From the NCBI GenBank assembly GCA_947493175.1, contig CANLQD010000004.1, forward strand, positions 186,001-250,000: 64,000 bases of DNA, given 5' to 3'. The notes beneath the pieces were generated by a model, which saw only the letters and a list, made by a program, of their open reading frames with translations, had not been told where the DNA came from and did no database searches. The position numbers were made by a program, and so were the translations under genes. Source of the stretch: an uncultured Flavobacteriaceae bacterium (lineage in GTDB: Bacteria; Bacteroidota; Bacteroidia; Flavobacteriales; Flavobacteriaceae). Shown here one piece after another: positions 16,227 through 25,513 of this stretch (within the stretch, counting starts at the first letter, position 1; each line of letters begins with the position of its first letter).

Positions 16227-18470
16227 ATGGGCGAAAACCTTTACTTCTTTATGATCGTCGCTTTGGCGGTCTTGGCGATTACCGATTTGGTAGTGGGTGT
16301 TAGTAATGACGCGGTGAATTTTCTCAATTCGGCAATTGGCTCAAAAGCTATTTCTTTTCGTACGATCATGATTGTTGCCAGTGTCGGTATTGCTTTCGGC
16401 GCTATCTCTTCAAGTGGTATGATGGAAGTTGCCCGAAAAGGTATCTTTAATCCGGAACAGTTTGTCTTTTCGGAGATCATGATCATTTTCATGGCGGTTA
16501 TGATTACCGATATTTTATTGTTGGATTTCTTCAATACATTGGGGATGCCCACCTCAACCACCGTGTCGATTGTTTTTGAGTTGCTTGGCGCTGCCGTCGC
16601 AATATCACTGGTAAAGATTTTTAATTTAGGTGGTGGTTTTCAGGAACTGTCACAATTTATTAATACGGAGAAAGCGACCCAAATAATTCTGGGAATCCTA
16701 CTTTCGGTAGTAGTAGCCTTTAGTGTAGGGGCACTGGTACAGTTCATAAGCCGTATTTTGATATCGTTCAAATTTCAAGAGAAGCCCAAATGGGTCGGAG
16801 CTGTTTTTGGAGGGTTTGCAATTACGGCGATCATCTATTTTATTTTGGTGAAGGGCCTCAAAAGTGCCGCAATTTTAAGTGGTAGTGCCACTGAGTGGAT
16901 AGCACAGCACCAAGAGCTGTTTCTAGTCGGAAACTTTGTGGTATGGACATTGATTTCTTGGTTGGTGACCGCACTTTTCAAGGTTAGTATCTATAAGATA
17001 ATCATTGTTTTGGGAACCTTTGCCCTTGCAATGGCGTTTGCAGGGAACGATTTGGTGAACTTCATTGGGGTACCCTTGGCGGCCCTGGAATCTTTTAATT
17101 CCTGGAGCGTTTCGGGAGAATTGGCTGAAAACTTTACGATGGAAGGTCTTACATCGGCAGTTCGCACGCCTACTTATCTCTTATTGGCCTCAGGAGTCAT
17201 TATGGTTGTGACACTGTGGTTTTCATCAAAAGCAAAGGCTGTTGTGAAAACGAGTGTTGATCTTTCAAGACAAGATGAAGGCGACGAACGTTTTAGCCCT
17301 AATTTTTTGTCGCGTCAAATTGTAAAGTATTCGATCAGGGCTTCAGAGAACCTTGCAGGTATTGTCCCGGTTTCCATATCCAAAAAGATTGATGCACAGT
17401 TCGAAAAACCCTATGTCTACGTTCCCAAAAGTAAGGCGCAGGACTTGCCCGCTTTCGATTTGGTTCGAGCCTCGGTCAATTTAATGGTGGCCAGTGTGTT
17501 GATTTCCGTGGCGACCAGTATGAAATTGCCGCTCTCTACTACCTACGTTACCTTTATGGTCGCAATGGGTACTTCACTGGCTGACAGGGCTTGGGGCCCT
17601 GAAAGTGCGGTATATCGAGTGGCAGGTGTCTTAAATGTTATAGGGGGATGGTTTTTTACCGCCCTTAGTGCTTTTGTAGCCGCGGCCATTATTGCTTACA
17701 TCATTCATCTTGGAGGCTTTGCAGCGATTGTGGTACTATTGCTTTTAGCCTTTTTGTTGATAGGTAAAAACTACATATCCCATAACAAGAAGGTTAAGGA
17801 GACCAAGCTCGAAGAAAAGTTGCAAAAGGCCGAAAGTAATTCAATAATAGGGGTCATGGAAGAAAGTTCGGCCAATATTTCCATGGCCATTAGAAGGGCC
17901 AACAAAATTTATACCCAAACCATTGACGGACTCGCAAAACACGATGTGGATCGATTGAAAAAAAGCAAGCGGGGCATTCAAAAATTGAACAATGAGGTAG
18001 AGGGGCTAAGAGACAATATTTTCTACTTTATTAAAAATCTCGATGATTCGAGCGTAGGTACCAGTAATTTCTATATAACGGTACTAAGCTATTTACAGGA
18101 TATGACCCAGTCGTTGGAATATATCTCCAAAGCTAGTTTTAAACATGTAAATAACAATCATAAAAAGCTTCGTTTTAATCAGATAAAGGACTTGAAAGAG
18201 ACCGATGGATTTATAGAGCAGTTCTTTGGGGATATCGAAGTACTGTTCGGTCAAAAAGAATTTCCCGGACTTACTCAATTGATTACCGATAATCAGAATC
18301 TTTTTGAGAAGGTGGGCCAAAAAATCCAAAAACAGGTCGAGCGTACCCGATCAGATGAATCAAGTCCTAAAAATACTGCCTTGTATTTTAGTTTATTGTT
18401 AGAGACAAAGGATTTGCTCGTAGCAACAATGAATTTATTGGAGATTTACAATGAGTACGCAGAAGAGTAG
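16227..18470 (+). CDS. Inorganic phosphate transporter, Pit family, with C-terminal PhoU-like region
   Basis: A 747-residue inner-membrane secondary transporter importing phosphate, usually as a metal-phosphate complex with H+ or Na+. The two inverted Pit repeats are marked by GVSNDAVNFLNSAIGS near the N-terminus and FAGNDLVNFIGVPLAALES in the middle, followed by further membrane helices to about residue 520. The remaining 220 residues are charged and helical, with no membrane segments (VMEESSANISMAIRRANKIY; NNEVEGLRDNIFYFIKNLDD). That resembles the DUF47/PhoU-like proteins that are normally separate Pit partners. A longer first cytoplasmic region (about 340-400) is also present. The upstream region holds Pho-box-like repeats. 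The next gene starts 77 bp later on the same strand. Confidence 0.93.
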   Translation: MGENLYFFMIVALAVLAITDLVVGVSNDAVNFLNSAIGSKAISFRTIMIVASVGIAFGAISSSGMMEVARKGIFNPEQFVFSEIMIIFMAVMITDILLLDFFNTLGMPTSTTVSIVFELLGAAVAISLVKIFNLGGGFQELSQFINTEKATQIILGILLSVVVAFSVGALVQFISRILISFKFQEKPKWVGAVFGGFAITAIIYFILVKGLKSAAILSGSATEWIAQHQELFLVGNFVVWTLISWLVTALFKVSIYKIIIVLGTFALAMAFAGNDLVNFIGVPLAALESFNSWSVSGELAENFTMEGLTSAVRTPTYLLLASGVIMVVTLWFSSKAKAVVKTSVDLSRQDEGDERFSPNFLSRQIVKYSIRASENLAGIVPVSISKKIDAQFEKPYVYVPKSKAQDLPAFDLVRASVNLMVASVLISVATSMKLPLSTTYVTFMVAMGTSLADRAWGPESAVYRVAGVLNVIGGWFFTALSAFVAAAIIAYIIHLGGFAAIVVLLLLAFLLIGKNYISHNKKVKETKLEEKLQKAESNSIIGVMEESSANISMAIRRANKIYTQTIDGLAKHDVDRLKKSKRGIQKLNNEVEGLRDNIFYFIKNLDDSSVGTSNFYITVLSYLQDMTQSLEYISKASFKHVNNNHKKLRFNQIKDLKETDGFIEQFFGDIEVLFGQKEFPGLTQLITDNQNLFEKVGQKIQKQVERTRSDESSPKNTALYFSLLLETKDLLVATMNLLEIYNEYAEE

Positions 18471-18547
18471 TAAGATTGAACATCTTCTTCACCATGTTGT
18501 TTCTTATCCGATAAAGTGATGTTTACTCCTAAAAGAAGATCAAGCCT

Positions 18548-19279
18548 ATGATTATTAAATACGTTGTGCTGATTTCGGTGATTATGTTAAATGAATCGCT
18601 GTTGGCCCAAACCTTTACTGGTGAAGACTTGCTGAATAAGGCTATCGAATACCACGATCCAAATGGAGAATGGTCTTCTTTTCATGGAACGTTGTCTGTT
18701 ACAATGACCACGCCCGATGCGAAAGAAAGAATCAGTACCATTGTTTTTGATTTACCTCGTGAATATTTCAAATTGACCTCGGTGAGAGAAGGCACTACCT
18801 TGGATATGACCTTGAAAAAAGATTCCTGTGCTTTGGCCTTAAACGGGAATAGGTCCTTTTCGGAACAGGCGGCGAAGAAAAATCGCCTAAGCTGTGGGAG
18901 AGCTCGTATGATGAAGAATTACTACACTTATCTCTACGGACTGCCTATGAAATTGAAAGACCCAGGTACGATTATTGATTCAAAAGTACGTCGTAAGACT
19001 TTTAAGGGGAAGGAGTATCTGGTGCTAAAAGCTACGTATGAAAAAGAGGTTGGTAGAGATATTTGGTATTTCTATTTTGACCCTGAATCCTATGCGATGC
19101 AGGTCTATCAATTTTTTCCCGATGAGGCCAAAAATGATGGGGAGTATATTTTGCTTTCAGGAATCCAAGAGGTATCCCAAATGAAGATTCCGAAAATTCG
19201 CGCATGGCATTATAATAAGGACAATGGCTATCTAGGGACAGATTCGCTCACCAGCGGTGGCTTGTTGGTAGACGACTAG
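18548..19279 (+). CDS. DUF6503-type exported protein
   Basis: 243 residues with an N-terminal signal peptide (cleavage near LLAQTF, about residue 21). The sequence EDLLNKAIEYHDPNGEWSSFHGTL followed by long beta strands, a central TTLDMTLKKDSCALALNG and YYTYLYGLPMKLKDPGT fits the DUF6503 family of Bacteroidetes, which has a LolA/outer-membrane-lipoprotein-sorting-like fold. The C-terminal part (DIWYFYFDPESYAMQVYQFF) also looks like a half-barrel. It follows the phosphate transporter on the same strand. No function is established; a role in lipid or lipoprotein handling would be guesswork. Confidence 0.75.
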   Translation: MIIKYVVLISVIMLNESLLAQTFTGEDLLNKAIEYHDPNGEWSSFHGTLSVTMTTPDAKERISTIVFDLPREYFKLTSVREGTTLDMTLKKDSCALALNGNRSFSEQAAKKNRLSCGRARMMKNYYTYLYGLPMKLKDPGTIIDSKVRRKTFKGKEYLVLKATYEKEVGRDIWYFYFDPESYAMQVYQFFPDEAKNDGEYILLSGIQEVSQMKIPKIRAWHYNKDNGYLGTDSLTSGGLLVDD

Positions 19280-19288
19280 TATGCTGTA

Positions 19289-20758
19289 TCATTTCTTTAC
19301 CTGTCGCACCAATTCCAAGGTAGTACTATATACACTGTCTCCCTGCATCTTTGCTTTTAACCAGGCATAAAAGCTCATGACAAATACATCTTCTCGCTCT
19401 CTGCCGACCCATGTAAAAGAATGCTGTACCCTATCCTTAAAAGCTGGGGTTTTCACCAGTTTTGGGTCTTCGTAGTACCGACCGGCCAAATGAATAAACT
19501 TAAGTACCCGTTTTTCCCCGATATGTTTCAGTCGTTTTGAAAAAGTACGTTTAAAACGTTCCATACGCAGCAGTACCATATCGAGCTTGTCAAGTTCTAT
19601 CAAAAGCAGTATCTCAAAAATGTTTTTCTTTAGTACCCATTGCCAACCCATCTTTTTCTCGTACCAATGATCACTGTGTTTTAATTGAATTAATCGGCTA
19701 TGTGCTTCCTTAAAACGTTCTTGTTGAAAAAGGCACATCATTTGTGCCAGTTCTACGTTCAGGGAGTCTCCAGGATAAGTTTCCAGTGTTGACAGTGCTT
19801 TTTTTGGTCGGTCTGTGTAGTTGAGGTTCAATGCTTTTATGACCGTCAGTTTTTCTAAAAAACGCTTGTAATTGGATCGGTTATTTTTGTTCATCTCTTC
19901 CTCCATGTGCCGAACAAATCGCATGGACTTTTGAAACTGCTTGTTTCTAAAATACGTAATGGCCATTAAATGGAGGATATGAATATGGTAGTACCGATGT
20001 TTATCCGCAATAGCACCCTTTTTTCGAATGATCCCATATATTTCTTCCATAAAAGGAGAGATGGTGAAATAGTCGCTCTGCAGTTTGGCGGCGGTCGAGG
20101 TGATTTCCATTAGCTGATACAGCGATTTATAAGTGAGGGTATCCCTAATTTCGATATGAAATTCTGTAAAAGCCTCGATGATGATATCATTTATGGCTTT
20201 CTTGCCCCTGTTTTTTAAAGCACCCTTAATATGAGCGTAGGCGAGGTTCAATTGATACTCTTGTTGAAAAAAACGCCAATTGGATTCCGAGGCGGTTATT
20301 ACGTCGGTCAAACGCCAGTTTGGGTTTAAGTGCGCATACTGTATCTTGGTATGATAGATTTCGTTCAAGATTGAATATACCTCAATATTTTTGGCGGCTC
20401 TTTCCGCTTTGTCAAGGGTTTTAAAGGCAATTTTAAACTGCTTCTTTTCGAAAAAAATACGACAAGCAAGCAATAGTTTCAGTATTTCCAGTTCTTCTGA
20501 GGTTTCCCCCGCAAAACTCTTTCCCGCAATAAAATCGATCAATCGGTCTTGGAGTCTTTTGCAAAGGGCGTGGTAGGCATTTTTGGATGGTTTGCCGTAA
20601 ATTTCGATATCCAGTGCTTCCCTATGTCCGCCTGCAATCAACTTATAGAGCAATAGGTTCTTCGCGTCGCCTCGTCGGTTTTTTCGCTTTAGGTACAGCA
20701 TGAATTCATGGTGTTCTTCTTTCGAAAGTACTGTGAATAATGCTAAAATTTGATTCAT
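19289..20758 (-). CDS. Alpha-helical-repeat protein, function unknown
   Basis: 489 residues with no signal peptide or membrane helix, almost entirely helical, with TPR-like pairs such as FFEKKQFKIAFKTLDKAERA, YFRNKQFQKSMRFVRHMEEE and LFQQERFKEAHSRLIQLKHS. The N-terminus (LFTVLSKEEHHEFMLYLKRKNRRG) looks like a short conserved helical domain found in flavobacterial hypothetical proteins. It is basic and probably cytoplasmic. It ends 9 bp from the convergent DUF6503 gene and is monocistronic. A role as a protein-interaction scaffold is the only safe inference. Confidence 0.75.
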   Translation of the reverse strand: MNQILALFTVLSKEEHHEFMLYLKRKNRRGDAKNLLLYKLIAGGHREALDIEIYGKPSKNAYHALCKRLQDRLIDFIAGKSFAGETSEELEILKLLLACRIFFEKKQFKIAFKTLDKAERAAKNIEVYSILNEIYHTKIQYAHLNPNWRLTDVITASESNWRFFQQEYQLNLAYAHIKGALKNRGKKAINDIIIEAFTEFHIEIRDTLTYKSLYQLMEITSTAAKLQSDYFTISPFMEEIYGIIRKKGAIADKHRYYHIHILHLMAITYFRNKQFQKSMRFVRHMEEEMNKNNRSNYKRFLEKLTVIKALNLNYTDRPKKALSTLETYPGDSLNVELAQMMCLFQQERFKEAHSRLIQLKHSDHWYEKKMGWQWVLKKNIFEILLLIELDKLDMVLLRMERFKRTFSKRLKHIGEKRVLKFIHLAGRYYEDPKLVKTPAFKDRVQHSFTWVGREREDVFVMSFYAWLKAKMQGDSVYSTTLELVRQVKK

Positions 20759-20760
20759 TT

Positions 20761-20839
20761 AATCATAAGTTTTTATGCAGGTAAATATAAATATAGTTGA
20801 ATGCAAGTTTAAAATAAGAATTTTAAATCATAAGTTTTT
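20761..20839. repeat. 14-bp direct repeat in divergent promoter region
   Basis: AATCATAAGTTTTT occurs at 20761-20774 and 20826-20839, 65 bp apart, between the helical-repeat gene (minus) and the YiaA/B-like gene (plus). It could be a regulatory site or a remnant of slippage. Confidence 0.35.
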
Positions 20840-20912
20840 GAATTATTCCGATTATGTCGTTCGTTGGCATCATCTCAATTTTGTGGCTGAATTGAAACTT
20901 AAAATAACAAGT

Positions 20913-21368
20913 ATGGAAAATTCAGTACCAAACGAAAAAAAGGAAATCAAAAAGAAAAAAGATTTCAATTTTAGGCCTACGGATGCCTTTGTGTCGGCTT
21001 CATGGATCGCTTTGCTGATTGGTATCGTTTCTTATTGTATTGGCCTTTGGAACGCAGATATGTGGTTGAACGAAAAAGGGTATTATTTTACCATTCTCCT
21101 GTTCGGACTCTTTTCTGTAGTCTCCGTTCAAAAAAGTGTGCGTGACCGACAAGAAGGTATTAAAGTAAGCGATATGTACTACGGTATTAGCTGGTTTACG
21201 ACTCTGGCATCAATTACCCTTTTGATTATAGGATTATGGAATGCCGGCCTCGAACTCAGTGAGAAGGGGTTCTATGCAATGTCATTTCTCTTAAGTCTGT
21301 TTGCAGCAATTACGGTGCAAAAGAATACGAGGGACATTCAATATCAAGATTCTTTAGAGGAGAAATAG
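20913..21368 (+). CDS. YiaA/YiaB-type inner membrane protein
   Basis: 151 residues from the ATG at 20913; the longer frame from 20775 runs through the promoter region with its direct repeat and is rejected as the start. Two copies of the YiaAB two-helix domain are visible: SWIALLIGIVSYCIGLWNAD...ILLFGLFSVVSVQKSVRD and SWFTTLASITLLIIGLWNAG...SFLLSLFAAITVQKNTRD, a clear internal duplication giving four membrane helices. The N-terminus is a lysine-rich cytoplasmic stretch. The function of the family is unknown. A strong hairpin follows the gene. Confidence 0.88.
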   Translation: MENSVPNEKKEIKKKKDFNFRPTDAFVSASWIALLIGIVSYCIGLWNADMWLNEKGYYFTILLFGLFSVVSVQKSVRDRQEGIKVSDMYYGISWFTTLASITLLIIGLWNAGLELSEKGFYAMSFLLSLFAAITVQKNTRDIQYQDSLEEK

Positions 21369-21381
21369 CGTTATTTATTGC

Positions 21382-21417
21382 AACAAACCTGTTCAAACAG
21401 GCGAACAGGTTTGTTGA
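21382..21417 (+). terminator. Strong hairpin after YiaA/B-like gene (probable terminator)
   Basis: A perfect 14-bp stem CAACAAACCTGTTC/GAACAGGTTTGTTG with an 8-nt loop lies 14 bp after the stop codon. There is no T tract, so termination by this hairpin is likely but not certain. Confidence 0.55.
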
Positions 21418-21477
21418 TTACAACTGCTTAGAAACCGCAGATTAGGCAATTATACCATTTAACACCTTATTCAATAC

Positions 21478-22785
21478 ATGCCGAGTATGAACTCAAAACT
21501 TGAAAGACAGCTCGCCGAGCTTTTGGAGGCAGACATCATCAATTCTGATACGGCTCAAAAGATTACGGCTTTTTACAGCACGAAGGAACAGTCCAAACCG
21601 AACCGTCTTTTTACCATTTTTGGTGTATTGGGCGCTTTGTTAAGTGGCTTGGGTATCATTCTTATCATGGCCCATAACTGGGATGATATGCCACGAAATC
21701 TAAAAACCATTATTGCCTTCCTGCCATTGGTAACTGGGCAAATTGCATCAGCTTATAGCTTCCTTAGAAAGAAAAGTTCCACTTGGGTTGAAGCTTCGGC
21801 TACCTTTTTGATAGTATCAGTTGGAGCGACCATATCATTGGTGAGTCAGATATATAATATTCCCGGTAATTTGAGCGATTTTCTATTTGTTTGGATTGCG
21901 ATTACGGCTCCTCTCATATATATAGTACGTTCAACCCTTGCGGTCGTAATACATCTTGTTCTCTGTACGTGGTACGCCGGTTATTTGGGGTATTCATATA
22001 GAGGTGATATCCCTTGGTGGTATCTATTGCAGTTGGCATGGGTAATTCCATATTATATCGGTCTACTAAAAAAGCGCCCTGAAAGCAATACTGTGGGTCT
22101 GCTCAACTGGCTCATTCCATTAAGTGGCTTGACTGTATTGGGCACCTTTACAAATGGTGATACTTTGGTGCTGCTAATGTACCTAGCACTCTTTGGATTA
22201 TTCTATAATATGGGTCAAATCCCCTTTTTTAAAAATCTAAAACTACGAAGAAACGGGTATACTGTCATCGGCTCGTTAGGGACCATTTTTCTTTTGATCA
22301 TACTCACCTTCGAATGGTTTTGGAAAGACACCATAAATGAATTCTATCATAGTACAGACCTCGTATTTACCGCAATCTTATTTTTGGCGGGAATTGCGAT
22401 CCTAGGATATTTACATCTGAAAAAGTATCTCAAAGGATTTAATCTGTTCCAATATGCCTTTTTGGTTATGGGCTTTCTATATCTAACCAAACATTTTGGC
22501 TCGATTTACGGTATTATTTTGACGAATATTTTGGTAGCGGCATTAGGTCTTTCTGCTGTTCGCATGGGCATCAACAAGAATAGCTTTGGCATACTAAATT
22601 ACGGTTTGCTTATTATTACGGCCTTAATCATTTGTAGATTTTTCGATACAAACCTCGATTTTGTTTTTCGGGGAGTACTATTCATTTCGGTCGGTGCCGG
22701 ATTCTTTATTGCCAACTATTTTCTATTAAAAAAGCAAGGCGAAAACGTTATCAGTTCAACTTCAAATACAGAAAGTCATGAATAA
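21478..22785 (+). CDS. DUF2157 multi-spanning membrane protein
   Basis: A 435-residue inner-membrane protein with a short cytoplasmic N-terminal part (LERQLAELLEADIINSDTAQ) typical of DUF2157, followed by about 12 hydrophobic segments, the first being FGVLGALLSGLGIILIMAHN with the family hallmark HNWDDMP right after it. The start may be Met1 or Met4 (MPSM). The last 8 bp overlap the GDYXXLXY gene, and the pairing of these two families is common, so they probably form one membrane-periplasm module. Its function is unknown. Confidence 0.9.
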   Translation: MPSMNSKLERQLAELLEADIINSDTAQKITAFYSTKEQSKPNRLFTIFGVLGALLSGLGIILIMAHNWDDMPRNLKTIIAFLPLVTGQIASAYSFLRKKSSTWVEASATFLIVSVGATISLVSQIYNIPGNLSDFLFVWIAITAPLIYIVRSTLAVVIHLVLCTWYAGYLGYSYRGDIPWWYLLQLAWVIPYYIGLLKKRPESNTVGLLNWLIPLSGLTVLGTFTNGDTLVLLMYLALFGLFYNMGQIPFFKNLKLRRNGYTVIGSLGTIFLLIILTFEWFWKDTINEFYHSTDLVFTAILFLAGIAILGYLHLKKYLKGFNLFQYAFLVMGFLYLTKHFGSIYGIILTNILVAALGLSAVRMGINKNSFGILNYGLLIITALIICRFFDTNLDFVFRGVLFISVGAGFFIANYFLLKKQGENVISSTSNTESHE

Positions 22786-23365
22786 ATCTGCAACTATAAT
22801 CGTACTGTTTCTTTTGTTTGCGGTGCAACTATTTGTTCCCGCCCAAGTGATATATCAACAAGAAAACGCCCTTGATATGGGTTCGGCATACAAGTTCAAA
22901 ACACGACCTATAGACCCCAGTGATCCATTCCGAGGCAAATACATTGTATTGAATTACGAAATGGATTCTTTCGAAACAAATGACGAAAGCTGGAACGACT
23001 ACAAAGGAACTGTTTTTGTGTACCTGAAAACAGATGTTGAAGGTTTCGCCGCGGTAAAAACCGTTAGTAAAACCCAATTGGATACTCCGGACGACTACTT
23101 CCTGACGAAAAGCAACTATAACTATAATGGGATGGTTAAATTCGATGTGCCTTTTAATCGATTCTATATGAATGAATATAAGGCCTATGATGCCGAAATT
23201 TCTGTTCGAAAAGCACAGGTCGATACAACAAAAACGTGTTATGGTTTGGTCTATGTAAAAGATGGTACCGCGGTTCTCGACAACGTATTTATAGATGATA
23301 CACCCATACAGGAATTCGTTGAGGAGTATCAAAAAGCTAAAGGCCCGGCACAGAAAAACAATTGA
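22778..23365 (+). CDS. GDYXXLXY-domain protein
   Basis: 195 residues with an N-terminal membrane anchor or signal (TIIVLFLLFAVQLFVPAQVIYQ). The family motif is seen as RGKYIVLNYEM near residue 48, after RPIDPSDPF, in line with the GDYXXLXY name, here with Lys in the Asp position. The rest is a predicted periplasmic beta domain. It overlaps the DUF2157 gene by 8 bp and should be translated by coupling with it. The C-terminal tail is charged (KAKGPAQKNN). No enzymatic function is known for the family. Confidence 0.9.
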   Translation: MNKSATIIVLFLLFAVQLFVPAQVIYQQENALDMGSAYKFKTRPIDPSDPFRGKYIVLNYEMDSFETNDESWNDYKGTVFVYLKTDVEGFAAVKTVSKTQLDTPDDYFLTKSNYNYNGMVKFDVPFNRFYMNEYKAYDAEISVRKAQVDTTKTCYGLVYVKDGTAVLDNVFIDDTPIQEFVEEYQKAKGPAQKNN

Positions 23366-23446
23366 TATTATCGGTAAAAATAGGGTGTATTTTATAAGCA
23401 TAAGGGAAGAAGGACAACTGTACTGGTATACTACAAGCCTGTTATG

Positions 23447-23547
23447 GTCGGGTATCGGCCTCTAAAAGGCTCTAACCGACACCTGCTTTGTTTTGAAAAG
23501 CCATGGAACTGGTAGTTTTCGACGAACTGCGTACCGTTTGTCGAAAA
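23447..23547 (+). other. Two hairpins in leader of CAP-domain lipoprotein gene
   Basis: The 238-bp gap before the CAP gene contains a nested hairpin GTCGG-(GCCT-ctaaa-AGGC)-CCGAC at 23447-23480 and a TTTTCGAC/GTCGAAAA stem at 23516-23547. The second overlaps the longer open frame (start 23493), which supports the later start at 23604. No known riboswitch is recognised. Confidence 0.3.
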
Positions 23548-23603
23548 AATACAAGTTTTATGGGCAGGTCATCGTTTTAAGGACAAACCCAAATCGTATT
23601 TCT

Positions 23604-24602
23604 ATGAAAATCAAGAAGTGGTCTATTTCCATTGCGAGTCTTTCAGCTTTTTTGCTGATACTGTTTACAACGGCCTGCGAAAAAGATGCTACCATCGAAG
23701 AAGAGGTTATTTCCTTAGAGGAAGGTGAGCTACCCGAAGAAGAAGGTGGCGAAGAAGAACCCGGAAGTAATTCAGAGCGTTCTGCCGCTAAAAAGCTGTA
23801 TGAAGACTTTTATGTAAGCTCAAGAACCGAGACTGGTGATGAGGCATGGACAGGTGATGAACCTTCATGCAACGCAGGTAACGTACCGCAGGCAACTATT
23901 GATAAGATTTTTTCGCGTTTGGCTTATTTTAGAAAAGCCGTGGGTCTTCATAATACGATTTCGGAGAATCCGACAAAAAGCGCAAAGGCCCAAGCTGCGG
24001 CTTTAATGATGGATGCGAATAATACCTTAGATCATTTTCCACCGGAATCATGGAAATGTTATACCCCAGAAGGGAAAGAGGGGGCAGGAAAATCGTTATT
24101 GACCACCGCTAGAAACGCTGAGGCCATCGATTCTTACCTGCGAGATGCAGGTAGCAACAACGGTCCTGTTGGGCATAGAAGATGGCTACTTTGGCCAAGA
24201 CTTCAAGAAATAGGAATTGGCAACACCTCAGGTGCGAACGCTATCTGGGTAATCGGCAACGCGGGTACCGCCCCTGCCGATGCCCCGGAGTTTATCGCAT
24301 GGCCTCCCGAAGGATACACTCCCAAACAATTTGCTTATCCAAGATGGTCATTCTCGATAAGGGGAGCTAATTTTAGTGAGACACAAATTAGTATGGAGGA
24401 TAGTAGTGGAAATACACTGGCTCTCACTATAGAAGATCTGGATCCTGCCTATGGGGATGCCACCATTGTATGGGTTCCCGAGGGTATCATCGCCAACAGC
24501 ACCGAAGATGTTACGTATAAAGTAAGTCTGAGCAATGTAGAGGTATCCGGAGAAATGAAAGATTTCGAATATGAGGTCGTGCTTTTTGATGTGAATAATT
24601 AA
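23604..24602 (+). CDS. CAP-domain (SCP/PR1-like) lipoprotein
   Basis: 332 residues from ATG 23604, the start that places a lipobox TTAC (Cys23) after KKWSISIASLSAFLLILF. An acidic linker (EEEVISLEEGELPEEEGGEE) follows. The CAP fold is seen from FSRLAYFRKAVGLHNTIS through AQAAALMMDANNTLDHFPP (the HxxH-like region reads LDHFP) to GPVGHRRWLLWPRLQEIGIG, the conserved GHR(R/W) segment. The C-terminal quarter is a beta domain of unknown type (FSIRGANFSETQISMEDSSG). The stop overlaps that of the AraC gene by 4 bp, tail to tail. Extracellular CAP proteins can bind lipids or act as proteases; nothing here decides. Confidence 0.85.
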   Translation: MKIKKWSISIASLSAFLLILFTTACEKDATIEEEVISLEEGELPEEEGGEEEPGSNSERSAAKKLYEDFYVSSRTETGDEAWTGDEPSCNAGNVPQATIDKIFSRLAYFRKAVGLHNTISENPTKSAKAQAAALMMDANNTLDHFPPESWKCYTPEGKEGAGKSLLTTARNAEAIDSYLRDAGSNNGPVGHRRWLLWPRLQEIGIGNTSGANAIWVIGNAGTAPADAPEFIAWPPEGYTPKQFAYPRWSFSIRGANFSETQISMEDSSGNTLALTIEDLDPAYGDATIVWVPEGIIANSTEDVTYKVSLSNVEVSGEMKDFEYEVVLFDVNN

Positions 24603-25489
24603 TGAGGAACGTTTTGTGTAATTACTTGCATTCTAAATTCAGTTGGGCTCATACCCTGTTTCTGTTTGAATTGCCGACAAAAATAGGCTTCTGATGAAAA
24701 ACCGGATTTATATGCAACTTCTTTAACTGTTAATGAAGTTCTCAGCAAAAGCTCCGATGCCTTTTGAACGGTACAATAGATATGGTACTGCAAGGGTGAG
24801 CAACCCATATATTGTTTGAATACTTTTCGAAACCAAGAATAACCAACTCCCAAATCTTGAGCAAGTTTTTTTGGCCGAAATTGAGTGTTTGCCGGTAGCA
24901 TTTGTATACGATGTCTCGCTTCGAGAATCGTTTGTTCGGCTCGGGAGTCGATCCAGGTTTCTTGTTGCCCTGCTAGGTATACTTTGGTGAGCAGTTCGAT
25001 TAAATGTCCCAAGATGTTTACTTGTAAGGCCCTAGGTTCCGTTTCCAGTATGGATTTAATTTTTGTTAGTAAAGCGATAATCGGTAAGGGCTCTTTTATG
25101 GGAACCAACGACGGTAATGCGGCCATTCGATAGTTTTCTATGAGCATATCTACATAGTGTCCTCGAATGCCCATCCAGTATTCCGTCCACCCCGTTTCTA
25201 CCTTCGGGCGATACCGGTGTTTTTCCCCGGGATACAGTATGATGAAACTTCCTTCTTTTACGTTAAGTACAGGGTCTTCCAAGAATTGTACTTCCCCACT
25301 CCCAGCGGCAATATAAACCAAAAATAGGTCGGTCAAAACCCTGCCCCGTTCCCAAAATTGCCCATGTTCCTTAAAATGGGTAGAGGAAGGGTAATTGCTG
25401 CCGGCTTTTACGGATACCTCGCCAAAACTGAAAAGCGTAAGACCCCATATCTTGGAATGGACGGTTTCAGGTAGGTTTTTAATGAACAT
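24599..25489 (-). CDS. AraC-family transcriptional regulator
   Basis: 296 residues. The N-terminal cupin-like sensing domain (about 20-160) contains GEVQFLEDPVLNVKEGSFIILYPGEKHRYRP. The C-terminal double helix-turn-helix (about 190-290) contains KLAQDLGVGYSWFRKVFKQYMG and VKEVAYKSGFSSEAYFCRQFKQ. It is divergent from the TIM-barrel/PhyH/RhaT operon with a shared 111-bp intergenic region holding three AATATAT-type sites, so it most likely activates that operon in response to its sugar substrate. The inducer cannot be identified from sequence. Confidence 0.93.
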   Translation of the reverse strand: MFIKNLPETVHSKIWGLTLFSFGEVSVKAGSNYPSSTHFKEHGQFWERGRVLTDLFLVYIAAGSGEVQFLEDPVLNVKEGSFIILYPGEKHRYRPKVETGWTEYWMGIRGHYVDMLIENYRMAALPSLVPIKEPLPIIALLTKIKSILETEPRALQVNILGHLIELLTKVYLAGQQETWIDSRAEQTILEARHRIQMLPANTQFRPKKLAQDLGVGYSWFRKVFKQYMGCSPLQYHIYCTVQKASELLLRTSLTVKEVAYKSGFSSEAYFCRQFKQKQGMSPTEFRMQVITQNVPH

Positions 25490-25513
25490 AGGAAGATATC
25501 ATATTGTATAATA

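Noticed and set aside
20775..20912. N-terminal extension of the YiaA/B-like gene
   Set aside because: Would translate the divergent promoter region with its direct repeat; the ATG at 20913 starts right before the conserved part.
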